Shown piece by piece: positions 1-6,004 of a DNA stretch of 7,350 bases. Every line of letters starts with the position of its first letter. Position 1 is the stretch's first letter. Both the position numbers and the translations under genes were made by a program. The DNA comes from Veillonella parvula (GTDB taxonomy: Bacteria; Bacillota; Negativicutes; Veillonellales; Veillonellaceae), in assembly GCA_947096075.1 (NCBI GenBank), contig CAMUQE010000097.1, positions 1 to 7,350 of the forward strand, read 5' to 3'. The notes beneath the pieces were generated by a model that was given only the letters and a program-made list of their open reading frames with translations, was not told the DNA's origin and did no database searches.

Positions 1-1259
1 GTGAAAATATTGATTTAGTGCAACAAAATTTAGATAATCGTCATACAAAAGGCGATCTGAAAACCCTTGTATCCGCTTATGATGAACGTCGTCAATTGAT
101 CGGTCAAGTAGAAGAATTAAAAGCGCTTCGCAATTCCGTAACAGAAGAAATTAGCAAATTAAAACGCAATAAAGAAAATGCTGATGAAAAAATCGGAGAA
201 ATGAAAAAAGTAGGCGATGAGATTGCTGAGCTTGATAACCGTATTCGCGAAGTGGAAACAAAATTGCGTGATGCGGCATTGATGTTGCCGAATATGTGTG
301 ATGCATCTGTTCCTGTAGGTGCTGATGAAGATGAAAATGTGGAGCAACGTAAATGGGGCGAACCACGTCAATTTGATTTTGATATACAGGCTCATTGGGA
401 TTTAGGTGAAAGCCTTGATATCCTTGATTTTAACCGTGCAGGCAAAATGAGCGGTGCTCGTTTTACGGTGTATAAAGGCTTGGGTGCTCGTTTGGAACGC
501 GCTCTTATCAATTTTATGATTAATCTTCATGTAGATAAACATGGCTACACTGAAATGATGACCCCTTACATGGTAACTCGTGAAACTTTGACTGGTACTG
601 GCCAATTGCCAAAGTTTGCGGAAGATATGTACCATGTAGAGGATACGGAATATTTCTTAATTCCGACCGCTGAGGTTACATTGACTAACTATCATGGTGG
701 TGAAATTATAAGCGAAGAAGAATTGCCTAAATACTATACTGCGTTCACCGCATGTTTCCGCGCCGAAGCAGGCTCTGCAGGTCGTGATACTCGAGGTCTT
801 ATTCGCCAACATCAATTCAACAAAGTTGAAATGGTTAAATTAGCTAAACCTGAAGATTCTTTCAAAGAATTAGAAACATTGACAGATAATGCTGAAGAGG
901 TATTACGTTTATTAGAATTACCGTTCCGTGTTATTACTCTTTGTACCGGTGATATGGGCTTCGGTTCTGCTAAAACGTATGATGTAGAGGTGTGGATGCC
1001 AGCACAAGGCAAGTATAGAGAAATTTCCTCTTGCTCCAATATGACTGATTTCCAATCTCGTCGTGCTAATATTAAATTCCGCCGTGGCTCTAAAGGTAAA
1101 CCAGAACTCGTTCATACATTAAATGGCTCTGGTCTTGCAGTAGGTCGTACGGTAGCAGCTATCTTGGAAAACTACCAACAAGCTGATGGCTCCGTAGTGA
1201 TTCCAAAAGTCTTAGTACCTTACATGGGTGGCGTTGAAGTCATTACGCCTGTGAAATAA
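1..1259 (+). CDS. serS: Seryl-tRNA synthetase, 5'-truncated by the window edge
   Basis: Class II aminoacyl-tRNA synthetase that charges tRNA-Ser (and tRNA-Sec where present) with serine in the cytoplasm. The frame is open from base 3 and reads ENIDLVQQNLDNRH, which matches the usual SerRS N-terminus just after its first seven or eight residues. The GTG at 18 is therefore an internal valine codon and the true start lies upstream of the window. Counting from base 18 as residue 1: a long charged N-terminal coiled-coil arm that grips the tRNA (about 15-90), the TGTGQLPKF segment (192-200), the serine-binding TAE loop (217-219), motif 2 with FRAEAGSAGRDTRG (247-260), and motif 3 with GSGLAVGRT (370-378). 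The C-terminus looks complete at about the family length of 425. The stop is 13 bases before the transaldolase gene, so the two are probably co-transcribed. The promoter and any T-box leader would lie outside the window. Confidence 0.97.
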   Translation, partial: ENIDLVQQNLDNRHTKGDLKTLVSAYDERRQLIGQVEELKALRNSVTEEISKLKRNKENADEKIGEMKKVGDEIAELDNRIREVETKLRDAALMLPNMCDASVPVGADEDENVEQRKWGEPRQFDFDIQAHWDLGESLDILDFNRAGKMSGARFTVYKGLGARLERALINFMINLHVDKHGYTEMMTPYMVTRETLTGTGQLPKFAEDMYHVEDTEYFLIPTAEVTLTNYHGGEIISEEELPKYYTAFTACFRAEAGSAGRDTRGLIRQHQFNKVEMVKLAKPEDSFKELETLTDNAEEVLRLLELPFRVITLCTGDMGFGSAKTYDVEVWMPAQGKYREISSCSNMTDFQSRRANIKFRRGSKGKPELVHTLNGSGLAVGRTVAAILENYQQADGSVVIPKVLVPYMGGVEVITPVK

Positions 1260-1272
1260 GAGGGGGCATTCT

Positions 1273-1917
1273 ATGAAATTCTTTATTGATACAGCAGAAT
1301 TTGATGAGATAAAAGAGGCTTATGCTTTCGGTTTTATTGATGGTGTTACGACAAACCCATCTCTTATCGTGAAAGCCAAACGCGATTTAAAACAAGTTAT
1401 TTCTGAAATTGCAAATCTTGTAGAAGGTCCTGTTAGTGCAGAGGTAATCTCCTCTGATGCTGAAGGCATGGTAACAGAAGCACATGACCTTGTAACGCTA
1501 GGTTCCAATGTGGTTATTAAAGTGCCTATGACCCCAGAAGGCCTTAAAGCTGTTGCTACTTTGAACAAAGAAGGCATTAAAACGAATGTGACTTTAGTAT
1601 TCTCTGCAAACCAAGCCTTATTAGCCGCTCGTGCAGGTGCAACCTATGTGAGTCCATTTGTTGGTCGCATTGACGATATCAGTATGGATGGCCTTACATT
1701 GATTCAAGATATTGCAGATATTTTTGCTATTCATGAAATCGAAACTGAAATTATTGCTGCAAGTGTGAGAACACCGTTACATATTACTCAATGTGCTAAA
1801 GCTGGTGCTCATATTGCAACGGTTCCATTTAAAGTGCTCATGCAAGCTATGAAACATCCGTTAACTGTTGCAGGGCTTGCAAAGTTTATGGAAGATTGGA
1901 AACAAGCTAATCAATAA
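1273..1917 (+). CDS. tal: Transaldolase, short single-domain (TalC/Fsa-like) type
   Basis: Moves a dihydroxyacetone unit between sugar phosphates (sedoheptulose-7-P plus glyceraldehyde-3-P to erythrose-4-P plus fructose-6-P) in the non-oxidative pentose phosphate pathway. The 214 residues are typical of the short family that also contains fructose-6-phosphate aldolase (FSA). Visible active-site residues are Asp6 in FFIDTA, Asn28 in TTNPS, the Schiff-base Lys83 in VVIKVPMT, and Arg132 in SPFVGRID. The position that is Gln59 in E. coli FsaA is Glu57 here, and FsaA Tyr131 is Phe129 here. Both are transaldolase-type residues, so I call transaldolase rather than FSA; this rests on knowledge of the family. 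ATG start with AGGGGGC at 1261-1267. It follows serS closely and precedes glpX with no convincing terminator between them. Confidence 0.93.
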   Translation: MKFFIDTAEFDEIKEAYAFGFIDGVTTNPSLIVKAKRDLKQVISEIANLVEGPVSAEVISSDAEGMVTEAHDLVTLGSNVVIKVPMTPEGLKAVATLNKEGIKTNVTLVFSANQALLAARAGATYVSPFVGRIDDISMDGLTLIQDIADIFAIHEIETEIIAASVRTPLHITQCAKAGAHIATVPFKVLMQAMKHPLTVAGLAKFMEDWKQANQ

Positions 1918-1980
1918 GTTAAGTAGAGGCTCTAGGTAAGAGTTATATCAATACATAGAGGACTTATAAGGAGGCCCATT

Positions 1981-2943
1981 ATGGATCGTACATTGTCTTT
2001 GGAATTTGCTCGTGTCGTTGAAGCAGCAGCTTTGCGGAGTGGTCGTTTGCTTGGCCGCGGTCAAAAGGATGCAGCCGATGGTCTTGCTGTAGATGCTATG
2101 CGTCAAGCTTTTGACTCCGTTCGTATTTCTGGTACGGTAGTTATCGGAGAAGGCGAAATCGATGAAGCGCCTATGCTTTATATCGGTGAACACGTTGGTG
2201 CTGGTGGCCCAGAAGTAGATATCGCAGTTGACCCTATCGAAGGGACAAACTTGATTGCAAAAGGACAAAATGGTGCTATTGCAGTTATGGCGATTGCTGA
2301 AAAAGGTGGCTTATTGCATGCACCAGATATGTACATGGAAAAACTTTGTGTTGGTCCTCGTGGCGCAGGTGCTATCGATATTACAAAGTCTTTGACTGAA
2401 AATATCAAAAATGTAGCAGCTAAGATGGAACGTAGTGTAGATGAAATCACTTTGGTTATGCTTGATCGTGAGCGTCATCAAGGCTTGATGAAAGAAGCAC
2501 GTGAAATAGGTGCGCGTATTATGCTTATCTCTGACGGTGATGTTAATCCAGCTATGGAATGTTGTATCGAAGGTTCTGGGGTACACATGGTTGTAGGTAC
2601 TGGTGGTGCACCTGAAGGTGTATTAGCGGCTGCAGCATTGAAATGTGTAGGCGGCGATATGCAAGCTCGTTTAAAACCAGAAACGGAAGAAGAAATTCGT
2701 CGTTGCCATGAAATGGGTATTACCAATGTAAACCAAGTTCTTACATTGGATGATTTAGTTTGCACTGATGATGTTATCTTTGCAGCGACTGCCATTACAC
2801 GTGGTAACTTATTGAATCCAATTCAATATTTCCCAGGTGGTGCGCGTACACATACTATCGTAATGCGTTCTAAAACTGGTACGGTTCGTTTCCTTGATAC
2901 CGTGCATATGGATCATAAACTTAAAACATTAAAAGCAAAATAA
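1981..2943 (+). CDS. glpX: Class II fructose-1,6-bisphosphatase
   Basis: Hydrolyses fructose-1,6-bisphosphate to fructose-6-phosphate, the committed step of gluconeogenesis, in the cytoplasm. Length is 320 residues, normal for GlpX. Metal and substrate residues known for the E. coli enzyme can be placed: Asp33 in AADGLAVDAM, Glu57 in IGEGEIDEAPM, Asp84 and Glu87 in AVDPIEGTN, and Glu212 in GGAPEGVLAA. A strong AAGGAGG at 1968-1974 sits six bases before the ATG, which settles the start. The 63-base gap after the transaldolase holds only a 4-bp CTCT/AGAG dyad and no clear promoter or terminator, so read-through from serS-tal is likely. Transcription ends at the hairpin just after the stop. Nothing in the protein looks truncated or unusual. 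Confidence 0.96.
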   Translation: MDRTLSLEFARVVEAAALRSGRLLGRGQKDAADGLAVDAMRQAFDSVRISGTVVIGEGEIDEAPMLYIGEHVGAGGPEVDIAVDPIEGTNLIAKGQNGAIAVMAIAEKGGLLHAPDMYMEKLCVGPRGAGAIDITKSLTENIKNVAAKMERSVDEITLVMLDRERHQGLMKEAREIGARIMLISDGDVNPAMECCIEGSGVHMVVGTGGAPEGVLAAAALKCVGGDMQARLKPETEEEIRRCHEMGITNVNQVLTLDDLVCTDDVIFAATAITRGNLLNPIQYFPGGARTHTIVMRSKTGTVRFLDTVHMDHKLKTLKAK

Positions 2944-2947
2944 GAAG

Positions 2948-3011
2948 AAAGCCCTGAAATGTACTCAAAAATTGTACATAAGTTTTTGATGTATATTCAG
3001 GGCTTTTTTTT
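2948..3011 (+). terminator. Intrinsic terminator after glpX
   Basis: A perfect 11-bp stem (AAAGCCCTGAA at 2948-2958 with TTCAGGGCTTT at 2996-3006) runs into eight T residues at 3004-3011, four bases after the glpX stop. The 37-base interior can fold further in two exclusive ways: TCAAAAA 2965-2971 with TTTTTGA 2983-2989, or ATGTAC 2959-2964 with GTACAT 2974-2979. It would end the serS-tal-glpX transcript and insulate murA. Confidence 0.92.
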
Positions 3012-3033
3012 CTTTGTATTTTCTCTCATTCTC

Positions 3034-3063
3034 TTGATGAGATATATCGAAAAATAGTATAAT
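3034..3063 (+). promoter_or_regulatory. Predicted sigma-70 type promoter for murA
   Basis: TTGATG (3034-3039) and a perfect TATAAT (3058-3063) are separated by 18 bases, directly after the glpX terminator. A start near 3070 would give a leader of about 75 bases before the murA start codon. This is called from consensus match and position only. Confidence 0.7.
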
Positions 3064-3088
3064 AACATTTAGTATATGACGTTATAAA

Positions 3089-3113
3089 TACAAGACCTTG
3101 TAGCTTATACAAG
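3089..3113 (+). promoter_or_regulatory. Palindrome with a third half-site in the murA leader
   Basis: TACAAG (3089-3094), AC, CTTGTA (3097-3102), GCTTA, TACAAG (3108-3113). The middle element can pair with either flank. In DNA the first two make a 6-2-6 inverted repeat about 20 bases after the predicted transcription start. In RNA the second and third make a 6-bp stem with a 5-base loop. It could be an operator or a small leader hairpin, and no known regulator is assigned. Confidence 0.4.
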
Positions 3114-3131
3114 ATGAACGATATAAAGTGT

Positions 3132-3137
3132 AGGAGG
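3132..3137 (+). promoter_or_regulatory. Shine-Dalgarno that fixes the TTG start of murA
   Basis: AGGAGG lies seven bases before TTG at 3145. No in-frame ATG or GTG sits at a comparable distance, and MurA proteins conventionally begin MEK followed by a short strand and GGN, as here. The site therefore supports the uncommon TTG start. Confidence 0.85.
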
Positions 3138-3144
3138 AATTCTG

Positions 3145-4410
3145 TTGGAAAAGTTAATCATTCAAGGTGGCAATCGATTGGAAGGACGTGTACGTGTTAG
3201 TAGTGCTAAAAATGCAGTGCTCCCTATTATTGCCGGTACTTTGCTAGCATCAACGCCTAGTAAATTGCTTGAAATTCCAAATTTAGAAGATGTAGGCACG
3301 ATTTGCCAAGTTATCGAGTCTTTGGGGGTTAAAATCGCTCGTAATAATGCAGATGGTGAAATTGTTTTTGATGCTTCTACATTGACTGCTACGGAAGCTC
3401 CTTATGAACTTGTACGTAAAATGCGTGCATCCTTTCTTGTCATGGGTCCACTTTTGGCTCGTAAAGGGGAGGCTAAAATCTCAATGCCTGGCGGATGTGC
3501 TATCGGTGCACGTCCTATTGATCTTCACTTAAAAGCATTTGAAGCATTAGGTGCAAAAATTGAAATTACTGAAGATTATGTATATGCTCATGCTCCGGAA
3601 GGACTTAAAGGCACTCAAATTTATTTGGATTTTCCAAGTGTGGGGGCTACAGAGAATGTAATTATGGCTGCTTCTATGGCGGAAGGTAAAACTGTTATCG
3701 AAAATGCTGCAGAAGAACCTGAAATTGTTGATTTGGCTACTTTCTTAAATGCTATGGGGGCTAATATTCGCGGAGCTGGTACAAATGTGATTCGTATTGA
3801 AGGTGTACCTCAATTAAACGGTGCTATTCATACAGTAATTCCTGACCGTATTGAAGCTGGTACATATTTAATCGCAGCTGCTATGGCAGGTGGTGATGTA
3901 TTCGTGGAAAATGCATTGCCAGAACATCTAAAACCAGTAGTGGCTAAATTAAAGGAAGCTGGTGTAACAGTAGAGGAAGAAATCGACGGTATTCGCGTTA
4001 TCAGTAGTGGTAAAGGCATTAAAGCTGTGGACATTAAAACATTGCCATACCCTGGATTTCCAACAGATATGCAAGCTCAATTTATGGCTCTTACTACGAT
4101 TGCGGAAGGCACTAGTACAGTAACAGAAACTGTTTTTGAAAACCGATTTATGCATGTTGCTGAACTTCGTAAAATGGGAGCGCATATCGACATTGACAAT
4201 CGTCAAGCTATTGTCGAAGGTATGCCAAGCTTACATGGGGCTATAGTAAATGCTACTGATTTGCGTGCTGGAGCGGCGCTTGTATGTGCTGCATTGACTG
4301 CGGAAGGTAGAACAGAAGTCGGTCGTTTACATCATATTGACCGAGGTTATGATGATTTTGTAGGTAAATTGCAAAGGTTAGGTGCTGATATTGTTCGGGT
4401 TGACGAATAA
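3145..4410 (+). CDS. murA: UDP-N-acetylglucosamine 1-carboxyvinyltransferase
   Basis: Transfers enolpyruvate from phosphoenolpyruvate to UDP-GlcNAc, the first committed step of peptidoglycan synthesis, in the cytoplasm. The 421 residues match the family. Key residues seen: Lys22 in SAKNAVLP; Cys118 in GGCAIGARP, the PEP-reactive cysteine and target of fosfomycin, so the enzyme is not of the Cys-to-Asp resistant type; Asp308 in PGFPTDMQ, the general base; Arg374 in TDLRAGAAL; and Arg400 in HIDRGYDDF. Start is TTG at 3145 with a good AGGAGG. It has its own promoter after the glpX terminator. Its last codons overlap the open frame of the mreB-like gene, suggesting coupled expression of precursor synthesis and the shape cytoskeleton. 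Some Bacillota carry two MurA paralogues; which one this corresponds to cannot be told from the window. Confidence 0.97.
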   Translation: MEKLIIQGGNRLEGRVRVSSAKNAVLPIIAGTLLASTPSKLLEIPNLEDVGTICQVIESLGVKIARNNADGEIVFDASTLTATEAPYELVRKMRASFLVMGPLLARKGEAKISMPGGCAIGARPIDLHLKAFEALGAKIEITEDYVYAHAPEGLKGTQIYLDFPSVGATENVIMAASMAEGKTVIENAAEEPEIVDLATFLNAMGANIRGAGTNVIRIEGVPQLNGAIHTVIPDRIEAGTYLIAAAMAGGDVFVENALPEHLKPVVAKLKEAGVTVEEEIDGIRVISSGKGIKAVDIKTLPYPGFPTDMQAQFMALTTIAEGTSTVTETVFENRFMHVAELRKMGAHIDIDNRQAIVEGMPSLHGAIVNATDLRAGAALVCAALTAEGRTEVGRLHHIDRGYDDFVGKLQRLGADIVRVDE

Positions 4411-5776
4411 GAGTACACAGCCAAAACAAAATAAAAAGAAAAGAAGCCGGCGCTCTAAAGGGCCGGCTTTATACAACGAGCAACAGAACTTAGGTGTTGC
4501 AAAGGTTGAAAATTCGAAAGCGAGTACTACACGCAAACCATTGAGAAGGACAAAACGTAAGTCTACTAAGCTTTCAAATGGCGTGGCAAAACAAGCTAAT
4601 CATTTAGCCTCCAATATGCGTGAGACCATGATTAAAGTTACAAAAATGCGCCGTGCTGAACGACGTAGTCGTGAGACTGTAGCAATTGCTAAAACAACGC
4701 CAGCCATGACATTAAAACGTTTAGTTCGACCTGAGCAAGTCGGGGATTTAATGAGTCGTTTAAATCGATCTTTAAACTTTGATTTGGGAATTGATTTAGG
4801 GACTGCAAATATCCTCATTTTTGCGAAGGGCAAGGGGTTAGTATTAGATGAACCTGCGTATATCGCATGGGATGATAAAACCGGTGATATTCTTGCCTTA
4901 GGTGAAGCTGCACGTTCTATGGTAGGTCGGACTCCAAAAGGGATTTCCGTCATTCGTCCAGTTCAAGCCGGCGTTATTGCAGATTATGATATGACAGAAT
5001 TCATGTTAAAGTACTTTATTCGCTCCGTTGTACCTGCTTCTAGATTGATGAAGACGCGTATTATCGTATGTGTGCCATCAGGCATTACACCTGTAGAGAA
5101 ACGCGCCATTTTAGAGGCCTTACTCAGAACCGGTGCCAAAAAGACTGTTCTTATTGAAGAGCCATTAGCTGCTGCTATGGGGACTGGTCTCAATGATGCT
5201 AAGCACGTAGGGGCGATGGTTGTCGATGTAGGCGGTGGCACTACGGATATTGCCGTTCTTTGTGATACGGGGGTGGTTGTAAGTGAATCACTTCGCATCG
5301 GTGGAGATTCTTTTAACGAATCTATTATTCGTTATATCCGTCGTAAGAAACGCTTGGTTATTGGTCCGCTAACAGCAGAGAAAATTAAAATTTCTGTAGG
5401 GACTGTGGATCGCCGTGCAAAGGAGCGCACGATCGAGGTACGGGGACGAGATGTAAGTTCTGGATTACCAAAGATGGTTGCTGTGAATTCTTTAGAGATT
5501 CAACGTGCTCTAGAATCACAAGTGATTAATATTTTGGAAGGCGTTAAGTCCATTCTAGAAAAAACTCCACCTGAACTTGTGGCTGCTATCAACGATCATG
5601 GTATTATTCTTACTGGTGGTGGTGCGCTCATCGATGGATTAGATCGTGTTATTACACGTTCTATTGGAATCGCTGCATACCTTGTAGAATCTCCAAGATA
5701 TGCGGTAATTAAAGGTGTTGCAAAGGCTCTAGATGAAATGTCGCAGCTTCGTGATACATTAGACGAGTTACAATAA
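4382..5776 (+). CDS. mreB: MreB/Mbl-family actin-like protein with long basic N-terminal extension
   Basis: Actin-fold ATPase that forms membrane-associated filaments and guides peptidoglycan synthesis. The core begins near the Met at 4751 (MSRLNRSLNFDLGIDLGTAN) and gives 341 residues, the usual MreB length. Counting from 4382 as residue 1: phosphate-1 loop DLGIDLGTAN (134-143), LIEEPLAAA with Glu260, phosphate-2 loop VVDVGGGTTD (280-289), AEKIK (332-336) and adenosine loop LTGGGAL (410-416). Upstream, residues 1-123 form an unbroken, Lys/Arg-rich stretch unlike normal MreB. Start is uncertain. GTG 4382 has AAAGG four bases upstream and overlaps murA by 29 bases. TTG 4400 overlaps by 11 and would begin with TNKSTQPKQNKKK, a plausible N-terminus. 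ATG 4751 has GGGGA four bases upstream. The core shows TTD where TTE is usual, an added RKK near 321-323, and GVA (445-447) where GxG is usual near the end. It is probably co-transcribed with murA. Confidence 0.88.
   Translation: MLILFGLTNKSTQPKQNKKKRSRRSKGPALYNEQQNLGVAKVENSKASTTRKPLRRTKRKSTKLSNGVAKQANHLASNMRETMIKVTKMRRAERRSRETVAIAKTTPAMTLKRLVRPEQVGDLMSRLNRSLNFDLGIDLGTANILIFAKGKGLVLDEPAYIAWDDKTGDILALGEAARSMVGRTPKGISVIRPVQAGVIADYDMTEFMLKYFIRSVVPASRLMKTRIIVCVPSGITPVEKRAILEALLRTGAKKTVLIEEPLAAAMGTGLNDAKHVGAMVVDVGGGTTDIAVLCDTGVVVSESLRIGGDSFNESIIRYIRRKKRLVIGPLTAEKIKISVGTVDRRAKERTIEVRGRDVSSGLPKMVAVNSLEIQRALESQVINILEGVKSILEKTPPELVAAINDHGIILTGGGALIDGLDRVITRSIGIAAYLVESPRYAVIKGVAKALDEMSQLRDTLDELQ
4444..4470 (+). 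other. Terminator-like hairpin inside the 5' end of the mreB frame
   Basis: AAGCCGGC (4444-4451) pairs perfectly with GCCGGCTT (4462-4469) around a 10-base loop, 33 bases after the murA stop. On the + strand only three T residues follow before an A, so it is a weak terminator or attenuator at best. On the - strand the same stem runs into a long T-rich tract (complement of about 4423-4445), a better terminator shape, yet no - strand gene is seen. If the extended mreB frame is translated, the hairpin is coding. Confidence 0.55.
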
Positions 5777-5794
5777 TATAGTTACAATAATATA
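5767..5794 (+). repeat. Perfect 14-base tandem duplication across the mreB stop
   Basis: GTTACAATAATATA occurs at 5767-5780 and again immediately at 5781-5794. The first copy contains the last sense codon and the TAA stop of mreB; the second lies in the untranslated tail. It looks like a replication-slippage duplication and does not alter the protein end. Confidence 0.85.
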
Positions 5795-5818
5795 TCATGA
5801 TGATGTAAGCTTAAATTG

Positions 5819-5885
5819 ACGAGGTTATAGTCTACAGTTATTCTATTTTATGTATGGGGTATCTTTAGACTGTAACCTCGTTTTT
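5819..5885 (+). terminator. Intrinsic terminator after mreB
   Basis: ACGAGGTTA (5819-5827) pairs with TAACCTCGT (5873-5881). The stem continues through a T·G wobble and AGTCTA (5829-5834) with TAGACT (5866-5871), giving a 16-pair stem with a 31-base loop followed by TTTTT at 5881-5885. It would close the murA-mreB transcript before the next promoter. Confidence 0.88.
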
Positions 5886-5896
5886 CGTTTATTATT

Positions 5897-5925
5897 TTGA
5901 ATTTTTCATCTTTATGCTGTATACT
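5897..5925 (+). promoter_or_regulatory. Predicted sigma-70 type promoter for the AMIN-domain gene
   Basis: TTGAAT (5897-5902) and TATACT (5920-5925) are separated by 17 bases, placed just after the mreB terminator and about 80 bases before the start codon. Spacing is ideal and both hexamers are near consensus. The call rests on consensus match and position. Confidence 0.7.
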
Positions 5926-5935
5926 ATAGTAAAAG

Positions 5936-5965
5936 TATATTGTGTAAAATTGATGTAACAATATA
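5936..5965 (+). promoter_or_regulatory. Inverted repeat at the start of the AMIN-gene leader
   Basis: TATATTGT (5936-5943) and ACAATATA (5958-5965) are perfect inverted 8-mers separated by 14 bases, beginning about ten bases after the predicted -10 box. It could be an operator for a dimeric regulator or a weak AT-rich leader hairpin. Chance is possible in such AT-rich sequence. Confidence 0.35.
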
Positions 5966-6004
5966 AGACCAATAATATGGTTTGTAGCTATAGAGGAATT
6001 AAAT

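Noticed and set aside
18..20. GTG at 18 as the start of serS
   Set aside because: The frame is open upstream to the window edge and encodes ENIDL, matching the normal SerRS N-terminus, so the gene begins before the window.
151..1115. Several - strand open frames of 65-78 codons opposite serS
   Set aside because: They lie antisense to a well-conserved gene, have no ribosome binding site that I could see, and encode compositions typical of antisense frames.
1930..1942. CTCT/AGAG dyad between the transaldolase gene and glpX as a terminator
   Set aside because: A 4-bp stem with no T tract is too weak; the gap looks like a simple intra-operon spacer.
1948..2795. - strand open frames of about 90-106 codons opposite glpX
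   Set aside because: They overlap one another and a clear glpX gene, and no protein family is recognisable in them.
4382..4750. Frameshifted or broken separate small gene between murA and mreB
   Set aside because: The stretch is in the same frame as the MreB core with no stop, and I recognise no independent domain. An N-terminal extension or a leader is the simpler reading.
4600..5298. - strand open frames of 104 and 117 codons opposite mreB
   Set aside because: They mirror the mreB codons and show no recognisable domain or start signal. The - strand terminator-like shape near 4423-4469 is not enough to support a gene.
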